A stretch of 64,000 bases of DNA from Dryococelus australis (Eukaryota > Arthropoda > Insecta > Phasmatodea > Phasmatidae). A program made the position numbers and the translations under genes. The stretch covers positions 59,324,777 through 59,388,776 of the forward strand of contig CM057002.1 in NCBI GenBank assembly GCA_029891345.1, read 5' to 3'. The notes below the pieces were generated by a model. It was not told the origin of the DNA, did not search any database, and saw only the letters and a list, made by a program, of their open reading frames with translations. This document shows, in pieces, positions 31,501-41,765 of the stretch. How positions within the stretch are numbered: the first letter of the stretch is position 1; each line of letters opens with the position of its first letter.

Positions 31501-32017
31501 ATTCCGGTTGCACCAACATCTTCCCCGATCCGAAATAGAATTATCCTATTTCCAAACCATGATCCAATTTGATCTTGGTTCCAAAGTGAGAGATCGAGAT
31601 TAAGTTTGAGATAAATTCTGCTGTTTGGTCGTAATATATGACGTCATGGAAGTAGGCGTAATTTTCACTAAAGATAGAACTAGATGTGCGATATTTTATG
31701 TTTTAAGTAAACTATTCTCACACGAATTTTACTGAATATTATTCAAGTAAATCAAGTGTGCATAGTGTTGTTTTAACGTCCCAAGAAAACAATCGAACGT
31801 AGTTCTATCTGGCGGCGTATTTTCAAACTACATTTGTCGTCGACGATGGCTGCTGATCTCGGATCGAGATTTCGAACCGCCCAATTTCGGCGGTTCGAAA
31901 TGAACTTCATCTCGATCTCCAGTCCAACTCTGAACTCGAATGGTGCAACAGTTTTCTGTAACGATGTTAGATCCGATCTCGGATCGTGTTTCGAACCACG
32001 ATTGTGCAACCGGACAT
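31501..32017. mobile_element. TA-flanked inverted-repeat element with internal hairpins
   Basis: Ends ATTCCGGTTGCACCAA and, in reverse, ATGTCCGGTTGCACAA, with TA outside each (31499-31500, 32018-32019). The interior repeats a GATCTCGGATCGAGATTTCGA-like phrase (shortened: GATCTCGGATCG at 31855 and 31975) and contains a hairpin TTCGAACCGCCC/GGGCGGTTCGAA-like around 31871-31900. No transposase. Confidence 0.65.
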
Positions 32018-32019
32018 TA

Positions 32020-32872
32020 GGAATGTCGTCAGAAGGCAGAAAGTGGTCCGTCCGTCAGTCGAAAGTTAAAGTTTGGTAAATATTTGTGGGATGTACGAAT
32101 AGAAAACAAAGTTGCCTTGCAGTTGGCTGAAGATCACATGACTGACTGACGGATGCTCCGAAAACCACGATACGGCGAAAATTCCAGCAAAATCACGACA
32201 AAAAGTTTAATCCGGCTAAGGTTTTATACCCATGTTGGGAAGCTCAAAGCTTTTAGTTTGGCAACTAACATTTTTCGCCACTAGTACATGAATTTCCTCT
32301 ATTTTCTATTTAAAAAAAAAAAATTGCAATAATCATGAATAAAGTATAAAATAACTAAGTAACAAAGTAAAATCTAACCCTTTTATTATTCACATAGCTT
32401 AACATAATTAAAAATGACTTATTCGAAACACTGAGCACCTATGGGCGGAAATTTTCCGTTCGCCAAACTCTCCCATAAGAAAACTCGTTTTGTGCCTAAC
32501 CTGAGAAGAATTAACCTTAATCCTGCTAGGCGGCGAATAGTTTAGCCGTTGTAAGAAGCAAATTTTCCACTGCAGCGGAAGTTAAGTGAGCTACTTCGTT
32601 ATATACAATGTCGAACACCCAGTTCGTCGTGCTGCACGACACGAAAAAAAAAAAACCCCTGAAATAATTGCAAATCCAAAACTGCTGGTCGTGCTGACGT
32701 CCAACGCGTTCGGTTTGAGCTGCCGTGTAGGGAGTCCTCACATTCTCCTGTTCCTAGGGACGCAGTGCGATATCATCTCGATACACGGCACAACACGTAT
32801 CGATTCAAAAATAGGGAATTGTCGCAAATGCGACATGTAAAATACCATAATGTAGGTACAAGAGAACGACAT
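32020..32872. other. Unannotated
   Basis: Mixed composition. A run of A near 32643-32656. Nothing recognised upstream of the tRNA pair. Confidence 0.45.
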
Positions 32873-32944
32873 TCCTCGGTAGTATAGTGGTCAGTATCCT
32901 CGCCTGTCACGCGGGAGACCAGGGTTCGATTCACCGCCGGGGAG
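32873..32944 (+). tRNA. tRNA-Asp (GTC), T stem imperfect
   Basis: A 72-nt tRNA shape: acceptor TCCTCGG pairs with CCGGGGA (one T-G pair) and discriminator G. The anticodon arm CTCGC-CTGTCAC-GCGGG reads GTC, as in cytosolic tRNA-Asp, which would deliver aspartate at GAC/GAU codons. A box TAGTATAGTGG and B box GGGTTCGATTC are good. The T stem CAGGG/CACCG has two mismatches where animal tRNA-Asp genes normally have CGGGG/CCCCG. TTTTT at 32948-32952 is a pol III terminator. Either a slightly damaged active copy or a recent pseudogene. Confidence 0.85.
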
Positions 32945-32952
32945 GTGTTTTT
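32945..32952 (+). terminator. pol III terminator of tRNA-Asp
   Basis: T5 run a few bases after the mature 3' end. Confidence 0.7.
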
Positions 32953-33166
32953 ATAATCTACCACACGGTGCCACCAAATTCAACCAAGATCTTTCATACT
33001 TCAGTCGCGTGTTTGGATTTAATGTGCCGTTAAACACACCAGTAACGTTAGTTTTTATTTCCTATCATCAGAAGTATTTGTTGAAATTGGTAAATAGCTA
33101 TTACCGAGTTAATTTTGAAGCACATTTTAGTTCCTTAGGTAATAGAATAAAAAAAAAACACAACAT
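32953..33166. other. Spacer between the tRNA genes
   Basis: About 220 bp, AT-rich, with the A tract 33149-33158 that would be the T-rich pol III terminator of the minus-strand tRNA-Gly. Confidence 0.6.
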
Positions 33167-33237
33167 TGCATCGGCCGGGAATCGAACCCGGGCCGCCCGC
33201 GTGGCAGGCGAGCATTCTACCACTGAACCACCGATGC
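33167..33237 (-). tRNA. tRNA-Gly (GCC)
   Basis: Read on the minus strand it is the standard animal tRNA-Gly(GCC): acceptor GCATCGG pairs perfectly with CCGATGC, discriminator A. A box TGGTTCAGTGG, anticodon loop CTGCCAC with GCC, B box GGTTCGATTCC, and fully paired T stem CCGGG/CCCGG. Decodes GGC/GGU. Followed on its strand by a long T run. No defects seen, so probably functional. It lies divergent in age and condition from the neighbouring tRNA-Asp. Confidence 0.97.
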
Positions 33238-33298
33238 TTCGTACATACACAATGTGAGATCGATTATTACACATGCACATTATATATATAATAAATAA

Positions 33299-33717
33299 TT
33301 ATAATCCATTCATGGTTACTTGTGCCTTTTCTGAAACCCTTCTAAGTTCTGCTTCTAGGATATTCCTCCGCCTCGTGCAAACTAGGCTTAACTAAGCCTG
33401 AAGAATTACACCCGAGGGACAACGCACCACATTCGTGCGCACTGAGTGTAACAGTATTTATGCCATAGGCGCTGCCAACATACTTATTTTCCCCCTTTTT
33501 TTTATTCAAATTATTTACAAATGAAGCATTATAATTTATAGATAAAATATGAATAACATTTCAATTCAACAGAAAAAAAAAGGCAACTTATATGAACAGA
33601 CGTATAAAACGCTTGTGATACAGGGCGTATTTAGGAAATAACTAAACACGTCATACATGGGGAGATTTTTCAAAGGTTTTATTCAAGAAGGCCGAAGAAA
33701 ACGCCAATGGACTATAG
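33299..33717 (-). mobile_element. F2 element, full length
   Basis: Left end TATAATCCATTCATGGTTAC, right end in reverse TATAGTCCATTGGCGTTTTC. Internal order as in 24465-24896, including GTGATACAGGGCGTATTTAG and CACGTCATACATGGGGAG. Confidence 0.75.
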
Positions 33718-34018
33718 AAAATTGCGCGTGGGATATCGAGTACCGTCACAATCACAATACTACGTAAGACACTAGACGAGAAGAACCTCGATAATTGGGA
33801 TCAATTGATGACAATTGTAGCTTACTTTATTTACTTTTCTAATTCGAGTTATGCGAGGGAGCATTTTTTGATTTTGCTTTAACATATCTTTGTTTGGATT
33901 ATTTTTTGCTTGGGTCGGTAAATTTTTGTTTTGTTTTTATTAATTAAAGTGTTTCATTTTCGCGGCTACGAGATTGAAGATTATGTACACTTTTTTCCTA
34001 CTCTGCCTTAATAATATA
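33718..34018. other. AT-rich spacer
   Basis: T-rich; nothing recognised. Confidence 0.5.
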
Positions 34019-34226
34019 AGTCATTCACGATAAAGTGAGCACTTTTGAAAGTCCTCTCATTCGGGATATCAGTTAAAAAATATTTTTTATTTTAGCCATA
34101 GACGTTAACTCTCGAGTGCGGTGGAATATACACACTGGGTTTATTACTTATACGGTAATATTTATTTTAAAAGATGGCTAAAAGGAAAAAGTAACTAGAG
34201 CCTTAAAAGTACTCACTCATAGCATA
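34019..34226 (-). mobile_element. M1 type B1, eroded right end
   Basis: Left end GTCATTCACGATAAAGTGAG; core reversed (GACGTTAACTCTCGAGTGCG, GTGGAATATACACACTG); right end only AAAAGTACTCACTCATAGC. Confidence 0.7.
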
Positions 34227-34358
34227 ACTGGGAGTAGAAAGCGAAGAATAAAATTAATTTAACGGTCCAGTTTACGATATCAAGCGGTAAGTCGCTTCGA
34301 GTCATCAGCTTAATAATTTCTGTGCACCTCCAACAACACTAGTGTGTGCAACTCTATA

Positions 34359-34473
34359 GACTGTTCACGGAAAAGTGAGAACTTTTGAGGCCCTTGTTGC
34401 TTTTCCCTTTCCGCCACTGACGATCTTTCAGCCTCCTTTTAAAATAAATATTGTCATGTAAGTAATAAACACA
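34359..34473 (+). mobile_element. M1 type B1, left half only
   Basis: GACTGTTCACGGAAAAGTGA through to AATAAACACAG, where it changes abruptly into another repeat (CCAACAATTACTATGCAAG). Confidence 0.7.
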
Positions 34474-34630
34474 GCCAACAATTACTATGCAAGTCAAAGA
34501 GCAACGAATCCCGCGCTACCTGGTCTGCGAAAAACCTTGAGCAACAGCCACAGTGAACAACTTCCTGATAGCTCGCGTACACAAAGATAGCTTGTCGCCA
34601 ACTGAATTCCCGGGTCTCTAGCAATAACGC
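34474..34630. repeat. F3-like fragment
   Basis: GAATCCCGCGCTACCTGG, then ACACAAAGATAGCTTGTCGC and CCCGGGTCTCTAG, parallel to the distal block at 21610-21710. Confidence 0.45.
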
Positions 34631-34713
34631 CTGCATAATTCTCGCGAGCGTTGACAGACTGCAGCGCTTATTTGACTGGCATGTGATGCACGCTCTTCAA
34701 AATACAGCACAGG

Positions 34714-34916
34714 TAGAGCCACGAGTATTTCGAGTACTCGTTCGGAGACGAGATGGACTCCAAACACTCGTTCTTCTCTCCTACTGCTCTGATTGGAAGA
34801 CAGTTCTTTAGACACGCCCCGTTTAACCGCGAGCCTGTAATAAGCTGGGAGCAGTAATGTGAGTGGTGTGTTTAACAGTCCTGTACAGAGGCCTCACTTG
34901 ATCAAAGCAACCAGTA
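34714..34916. mobile_element. F3 element, truncated
   Basis: Reverse-oriented relative of 6051-6340: TAGAGCCACGAGTATTTCGA, CACGCCCCGTTTAACCGCG, GTCCTGTACAGAGGC. It stops where F3b begins. Internal TGATTGG at 34788. Confidence 0.6.
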
Positions 34917-35199
34917 AGTAGGGATAGGATAATTTCGCGAGTTCAATGAACTGCAGGGGCTAGACTCTTCAGTCCTCTACATACTGGAGCCTCAGCTGTG
35001 TGTTCATTGGCTGTTGCACCACACCTGGCAACCATGGGATTCGCAAGGTGTTTCCTGGCAAGTCTGCTATTGGCTCAGAGGCGTGCAGGGCGGGTCTAAT
35101 AAACTGTGATCCAATTGCGAAGGTAACTTCACAACAGTATAAGTGTTTGACGCCTATCTTGTCCCGAAATGAAATCGCGAAATTCTCCTAGCCCTACCA
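34917..35199. mobile_element. F3b-type element
   Basis: Ends GTAGGGATAGGATAATTTCG and, in reverse, GTAGGGCTAGGAGAATTTCG, with TA at the edges. CCAAT motifs in reverse at 35006 and 35069. It occupies the site where F3 sequence breaks off, so it may have inserted there. Confidence 0.6.
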
Positions 35200-35208
35200 A
35201 TACGCAAA

Positions 35209-35272
35209 CGATAATGACTCGAGTATATATAGGCCGTTCACGATAATGACTCTAGTATATATAGGCCGTTCA
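35209..35272. repeat. 32-bp tandem duplication including an M1 end
   Basis: CGATAATGACTCGAGTATAT and its copy (T for G at one site) start at 35209 and 35241. Each is followed by ATAGGCCGTTCA, so the first 12 bases of M1 plus flank are doubled. Confidence 0.75.
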
Positions 35273-35497
35273 CGATAAAGTCGACCACTTTTTAAGACCC
35301 TTCAAAATCTTCTTTTAAACCAGTTTTTATGTTTAAGCCATTTTTTTAATATCAGCATTATCACGTGACTAATAAATACAGTGCACACTTTCACCACTCT
35401 CAAAAGTTAATGTCCGAGGCTGCAATAAAACACATATATTAGTGGTTATTGCCTGTTGGGAGGGCCTTAAAAAGTGCTCACTTTATCGTGAACAGAC
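35263..35497 (+). mobile_element. M1 type B2
   Basis: Left end GGCCGTTCACGATAAAGTCG; right end AAAGTGCTCACTTTATCGTG then AACAG. Core contains GTGACTAATAAATACAGTGC and AAAAGTTAATGTCCGAGGCT, showing the link to B1 (AATAAACACAGTG, GTTAACGTCTAAGGCT). Confidence 0.8.
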
Positions 35498-35499
35498 TA

Positions 35500-35566
35500 T
35501 AGAGGACTGTCCAGCCTAGCTTGCTGCCAACTCAAACTGCGAAATACTCGGAGCTCTATACATCGA
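35500..35566. repeat. F3 terminal fragment
   Basis: GAGGACTGTCCAGCCTAGCT, then TGCGAAATACTCGGAGCTCT: the closing 65 bp of the 6051 element type in reverse. Adjoins the M1 end directly. Confidence 0.6.
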
Positions 35567-35579
35567 TGAAAAAATAAAT

Positions 35580-36160
35580 AAAACCGCCGTTCGAGCCGAG
35601 GCAGGGCTCAAGCCACGCAATCCAACAAAATGGCGCCACTGGCCGGCAAGATAATGGCACGCCGTTCACCAATCAGCGCGCGGCAAACCTATTCGCCAGC
35701 CAGTAGGGAAACTTCCGCAGAGTGCAGCAGCCAATCAGAGAATGACACCGCCATGCCCCTTCGCAGCTGTGCTTTTTGACGTTCCGTCTGTGACGCGCTC
35801 AGGAAGAGGAACTGAACGAGGGAATAAAGGGCAGTGCAAAAAAGGGGGGGGGGGACAGGGGGATGCGGCGGCCAGGGACTGGTGGGTTATTGGGAGGGGG
35901 AGGGGGAACTTCTCCCGGCGCGACCTTGGTGCACAGTAAGGCCGTCAGCTGGCAGACGAGGTCGGCGGCATAACGGCTCGAAGGACCCGGTTACACAACG
36001 ACACGACCGGGAACCAGATTTCTGAAGCGCCGGCGCTTGTCCCCAACGTCGTAGCTTAGAATCTTTATACAAAAAAGTCTCCCCACCCCCCTTCGCCGCC
36101 AAAACACTTATTTCCCCACACGCAACCATCTGCGCCGAGGGGATCTATAACTTCGCACAT
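35580..36160. promoter_or_regulatory. GC/CpG-rich segment with CCAAT boxes
   Basis: CACCAATCAGCGCGCGGC at 35668 and AGCCAATCAGAG at 35729 are CCAAT-type promoter motifs. The first part is repeated at 19060-19110. G runs at 35846-35856. Open frames exist on both strands without domains. Could be an old promoter or a repeat that carries one. Confidence 0.3.
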
Positions 36161-36672
36161 CCACCGGACCCGTATATCGATCATAGACGGAAGAGGCAAG
36201 GGAAACCAAGTTAAAAAATATTTTCTGTAATATTATAACAAGGAACTCTTTGGAAACTTGTCACCTGGATTATTTTCCTAGCAGCACAAGAAAATTAGAC
36301 AAGATGTTACCAAAAGTTAACGTGAAACGAGTGAACTAATGTTGAATCATAACAAGCACGTATTGTAGTCTTGGACGTGTTGTAAACACATACTACTCTG
36401 CTGTGGAGTTATAAGAACATTTTTTGGAAATTGGTTTGCAAATAATGGCGTCATTTCATGTGGCTGCATTACAAACCAAGAATAAGTAATTTTTTATTTA
36501 ACTCGTAATAGGTTTTAACCCAATAAATTAGCAACCTCTACTTACAACACAGTGGAAAAAAAAGTGGCAAAATACTGGTCCAAAACGATTACTTATATCT
36601 TACGGTACAACATTACACATTACATTATCACTGCAAGGTACTCGCAAGTACACTAGTAGTGTATTTGGTATA
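36161..36672. other. Spacer
   Basis: AT-rich, nothing recognised. Confidence 0.5.
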
Positions 36673-36876
36673 GGCTGTTCACGGTAAAGTGAGCACTTTT
36701 TAAGGCCCTATCAACAGTCATTAACCACCAATAAATATATCTTATTACAGCCTCAGGCATTAAGTTTTGAGGGTGGCGAAATTTCTACAGTGTATTTATT
36801 GGTCAAAGTGCAATATTTATATTAAAAAGCAGCAGGAAGATGCATTAAAAAGTGCCCACTTTACCCTGAACAGCCT
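36673..36876 (-). mobile_element. M1 type B2, shortest complete copy
   Basis: 204 bp with ends GGCTGTTCACGGTAAAGTGA and AAAGTGCCCACTTTACCCTG then AACAGCC, TA on both sides. Internal GAGGGTGGCGAAATTTCTAC corresponds to the B2 middle. Confidence 0.9.
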
Positions 36877-38270
36877 ATACTCGTTTATACTTCAATTAAT
36901 TTTTTTTTTGCTCGTGGGAGGTGCGTGCGTGCTGTTTTCATCACGTGACGAGTAAATGACTTAATTTGTAAATAAACACTTTGATACACGCGAGCCATTG
37001 GTGGCAATATCCTTCGTAACACCCATCAAGGAATTCTGAATTCCCGCAATGAAATTACGTTCTACGCTTCTGATTTTGTGCCGATTCATATCAAATACCT
37101 TGCATTTCGTACGTTACAGCATTTAGTAAACAGACAACAGTTCCCCACGACGGTTTATGAAAGCGATGAAACTCGGATAACGAAATCATCGGACATTCGC
37201 TCTGAATTTTCTTTACATTCGAATTTGTTTCGCCCCGAATTATAAAGGAAACGTGTTTTGACCTACTCGGGAAAAATGGCATGCTATGTGCGTATGAAGT
37301 CAAGATGCAATCAGAAGGGGATTTGATATTTAAACCCTGACAATGTTAACGAATATTTAGAGGTTGGTTTTTGCATTCTACCTTCTACGTAAAGAACGTT
37401 ACCACGCCCATGCAAGGAATTATGACATTATGTTCTTTACTAGAAAATTCGTAATTTTCACCAGAAGACACTGATTTTTCATGTACCGTTCGTGATTACG
37501 TCAAATCCATTGCTACCCAGGGAGTAAAAACAGTTAACGTAATATATTTTTAACAATGCTTTCCCAAAGATTTTTTTTTTGTAAAAAAAAACTGTTGTTT
37601 AGTTCTTTAAGTATGATGTGAAATGTGATTCTATGTAACGGTATAACGTTAAAGCCTAGGAAAGTAAGCTATTGCATGAATTTTGCTTTGTGTTTTGCTC
37701 CGGGTTAACGGTCGACTAAACAAAACAATCCAACGCGTTTTAATCACGACGTCGGCGAAACACAAAGGCAGAAACAATGACTAACCAAAGGGCAGGGTAA
37801 TTATTTCGTTCATTTAAAATGCTAATTTGTACGTATGAACTGACAAAGCGATACGCAACACAAAAAAGAAGACGAGAAAACAAGCACATAACCTCACTTA
37901 TTTATAGAATCCGCCGTACTGGTCTGCAAAACCGACTATATCAAACATGTGAATACTTCCAACGTAATATAATAAAAATTTTCCCTTAAATGAACGGACA
38001 TATAACGATTTGTGGAACTAAATTAATACCTAAGAAGTCGCGTAAGAAGCTTCACGGGAATTCACACGACTAAATATAAAACAAAGGCATACATACATCA
38101 CACGTTACGTCACAACACACGAAAACACGACCACGTGAAGGGCAGCGTATTTACGCAGCGTTCCATAAGTTAACTTGTTGATCAGTGACTTTTAAGTTAC
38201 TCGGTGTTTGCAAGGTCACGTGTCACGTTATCTCTCCATACACGTAAATAAAGCAATGAGAAACGAACGA
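36877..38270. other. AT-rich, probably host intergenic or 3' of the 38.4-kb gene's first intron
   Basis: About 1.4 kb without transposon ends or coding motifs. If the 38.45-kb exon is real, this is its intron. Confidence 0.4.
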
Positions 38271-39010
38271 CCACGCCGCCTGCTCACGGGATGACAATCG
38301 CGGGTTGTATGTACACACTCCGTCACGAACAGCGCTCCGCAAGTGGCGGGTACATTCCGAAAGTAAACAACGGTCGCGCTGAGAACAAGTGAAGGTTATT
38401 ATTCCTCTGCCAGCAGTGGCAGAGGGTAGAAAGTGTGTCTATGGCACTCACCTTGTCGATCTGCTGAAGCGCTAGCTCTGCGTCGGCCCAGCTGGTGCGA
38501 ACGTATAGATCAGTGTGGTGACGGTTCTTGGACGCGCTCGTACCCGGCGTAGCCACCATGTTGTCGTCGCTGGCGAACTGGCTGAAGCAGCCGCTTAGCT
38601 CGCAGTATCCACATTTAGACGGGTGTTGAGAGACCCGCGAGGCAAGTACATTCGGCGGGGGCAGGTCCGGGCCCCCTTGCTATCACCTGGCGATGCGGCT
38701 CGAACAACGGACGGAACACCACCGCCCAGACCCGGCTACCAGACCAACGGAACACGACTGCTGGCTGGTGTGCCCGTCGCTCGCCATAACTGCCTCGGCG
38801 GCACTGAGGGGCCCGAGCGCGCCCGAGCGCCGCCGGACTCGCACGAAGTGCGCCCGGCCGCTCGGAGCCGACCTGCGATTGGCTGGCTTTCCAGCGCGCG
38901 GAGATTTTCGGCTGTATGAGAAACGGGGGGGGGGGGGGGAGAGAGACAACCATCCCACCCGTATTCGCCGTCCTTTTTCCGCCCCGCAGGTCTCAGGACC
39001 ACCCAAGATG
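38270..39010 (-). promoter_or_regulatory. CpG-rich island, probable promoter of the minus-strand gene
   Basis: High CpG over about 740 bp. On the minus strand a CCAGCCAATCGCAGG box lies at 38873-38887, about 315 bp before the proposed start codon. The segment includes a G run (38927-38939). The many overlapping frames here on both strands are compositional. Confidence 0.45.
38452..38559 (-). CDS. Probable first coding exon, product unknown
   Basis: On the minus strand an ATG with CAACATGG context opens 36 codons and ends exactly at CAAG followed by GTGAGTGCC, a near-consensus splice donor (donor occupies 38451-38446). The phase is 0. The exon lies in a CpG island with a CCAAT box upstream. 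The peptide starts MVATPGTSASKNRHHTD and ends ALQQIDK; it is acidic/polar and not recognised. The frame stays open upstream of the ATG for at least 25 codons (including CGYCELSGCF), so the true start could be further upstream. The next exon would lie left of 38446 and was not found in the window. Confidence 0.45.
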
Positions 39011-40286
39011 TTCCGAGGAGAAATCTGGCCTCCAGAGCATCATTAGTAGCTTACTCTCGTCATATGTCACCTTAGGACTCATGCCACCCATTCATCGCCC
39101 CCACTTTTCTCTCTTTCTTGCCCGAGCTACAACAAAAGTAATAAATTATTCATTGTTATCTGATGGAGGGATAATTGAAATACCCTCATTTAGTTGATCT
39201 ATTATCTGTTTTCCTCGAAAAAGTGAAATTTATGACATGATACGGTATAACATTTTGTTCGAGGTAATTCAAGGACACGCATCAGTAAATAACTTGCACT
39301 TACTACACTGACTACAATTATCATCCTGCTTTGAAATTTTATAAATTAATATAAACTATTACTATGAAAATTAGTTCTGAAGTAAAAACTAAAATTTTCA
39401 CCATAACGTATGAGCTATTTCAATATTTATTTTGACATACATGTGCAAAATTATCACTAGAAATGTATAAACGATTCATTTCGAAATATTGTACAGGGGC
39501 AGTGCAAAAATCTGAAATTTTTTTGCACCGACGTACTTTCCAAAGGATAGAAGCAGGGGCGTGTGGTGAAGTGTTGCAAGGTAAGCTGTCGTTAGCTCTG
39601 TACTGTACCCTGTACTTGCTAGTTTACACTTCCACCTCTAGAAAGTGTGTAATGGATCCCTTGCTGCTCGCTTGTGAGTGGTCGGAAGGTGGTCAGTTTC
39701 CCCTAGGCTGCACGGTGGTCACTGGCTCCTGCTGCATGCACCGAGAATGTACAGTAGTGAGCAAGCACCGGCTTAACTTGCAATATTACACCACACGCCA
39801 CTGGATAGTAGGTTTCTTCGTTTCATGACTGGATGTATTTTTTAATGCGGCTGAACTCTACAGAATATCATAAATGTACAGTATGTGATTACCAGCATTC
39901 TTATTGGTCAAACGAAATGGGCAAACAGCTTCCTACACATACACACACGACACCTAAGTACGAAAGAAAAACGTCAGAATATACTGTACATACACAGTAC
40001 AGTGGAGATAGCGATCAGTTTACTTTCCCCGATAAATCATTGTTTATACATACATATACATCACCGTTTTATTGTTTCTTCTGAAGTTACCCAGATATTT
40101 TCCAGTATTCCCCTAATACTGGTCAACAATCCATCTTGAAGGTATATTTATTAGTTCGTTAACCAGCAAGACCCATTTAAATGTTTTAAAATAGCAAATC
40201 GTCAATGTTACAAAAATTAAAATCAACATTTATGACTTGCTGTCGAACTTACACTGTTGTGTATCCGCACATTACATCTGTATATA
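39011..40286. other. Unannotated
   Basis: About 1.3 kb. The 121-codon frame at 39463-39828 has no domain-like features. Nothing else recognised. Confidence 0.4.
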
Positions 40287-40521
40287 GGCTATTCACGGTA
40301 AAGTGAGCTATTCTGAAAGCCCTTTCATTTGGAATGATTGTTAATAAAAGTATTATTTTTTTTCTAGACTTAGACGTTAAATTCCTTTTGCGGTGGAATC
40401 TTCATACTGTGTTTATTACTTGCAAGGCGATATTTATTTTAAAAGGTTTTTAAAGTATTTAAAATGGCTGAAATATAAAGTAACTAGGGCTTCAAAAGTG
40501 CTCACTTCACCGTGAACAGCC
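40287..40521 (-). mobile_element. M1 type B1, reversed, full length
   Basis: Ends GGCTATTCACGGTAAAGTGA and AAAGTGCTCACTTCACCGTG then AACAGC; TATA on both outer sides supports a TA target. Confidence 0.85.
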
Positions 40522-41027
40522 TATAAACAAAATAATGTCCCCGTGAAAGTTTTCAGCAAAATGCATGGCTTATTAGGAATTATTCATTTAACTCGTAATA
40601 GAAAACGAATTCGTTATTTATATTGTCGCGTGGAAGAAATAATTTTCGTTTATAACTAGGGACTTGTCAGTGTCGAGTTAGAACTAAGATACACATCAAC
40701 GGGGACTTGCACCAAACAACCTCCCTGCTTTTCAGAACTGACAACAGCATACCAACTCAAATTGTTATAAATTTCGATTAATCGAGAAAGAAGATAACGT
40801 ATTTCGTGAAACCTCTCTGCTTTTCACATGTTATTGTCTGGCTGTACCTAGTTTGTGTTGGAGCTCTCCACATCCAGCTGCGCCAGACTATTTACCTACT
40901 AAGATGTACTTAAAAAGTATGTGCATTCGTTTAAAATTTATGAAAGGGCGACTTTTTTTAATCATCGCCATGGTTACTGAGTGCACTCGAATCACAGAAA
41001 AGCAAGTATGGTAACAACAACTAGAAT
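40522..41027. other. Spacer
   Basis: Nothing recognised. Confidence 0.5.
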
Positions 41028-41448
41028 AGGCTTTTCACGATAAAATGAGCACTTTAGGAATGAACCTTAGAAATAAAGTCACTGTCCCTGCATGCATATA
41101 TTTTAACGGGCGCACTGAGTGACATTCGTCCATTAAAGTTGGTAACGATGGATGGGAAATAGTTCCAAATCTTAAGGCCGAATTAAAAGATTTAGATAAC
41201 CATTCGTGATAACTTAAAATTATTCCTTTCGTTTTCTGTTTTTTTATGCATCAAAGTGTAAAAATGAGCATATTTGTAAAGTATTTACTTTCTTAATAAT
41301 TTCACCACTTCATTTTACCGGCGTACGAATAAAGTGATGAGGCCCATGACAATGTTAATTTTACATGTAGCGGAAGAATACACAACGTGAATACAAGTAG
41401 ATATTAAGCAGGGCTTTTAAAAGTGTTCATTTGACCGTGAACAGCCTT
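41028..41448 (-). mobile_element. M1 type A, reversed, full length
   Basis: Ends GGCTTTTCACGATAAAATGA and AAAGTGTTCATTTGACCGTG then AACAGCC. The last M1 before a gap of about 8.6 kb without M1. Confidence 0.85.
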
Positions 41449-41765
41449 AATTAAGGTCTATTCTTCTCAGTTGGGAAGCCCAATGTTAGTAGTTTTTCCG
41501 TCAGATTGATCTGGTTTTCACATAAACCAGATTTTCTTAGTTTTGTCTGCGATAGCAATTGGGAAAATTGCTATGCTCATGAAATAAATATAATTGTGTA
41601 AAATCTTTCGATTTGTATATTTTCCAGAACCCACGTACAGAATAAACTCTATAATTCGCACACTAGGGAGTGTGGAAATTTAGCGATACTACTTTCACTG
41701 TTCCGTCGTAAAATCTGAATTTAGCAAAACGTTTGCTTACGTAATTACGTCATTTGTGATAACTG
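41449..41765. other. Spacer
   Basis: Nothing recognised. Confidence 0.5.

Noticed and set aside
38615-39046. Overlapping frames of 88-117 codons on both strands
   Set aside because: Compositional effect of the CpG island, with G runs inside frames. Only the 38452-38559 exon has a start, donor and promoter context.
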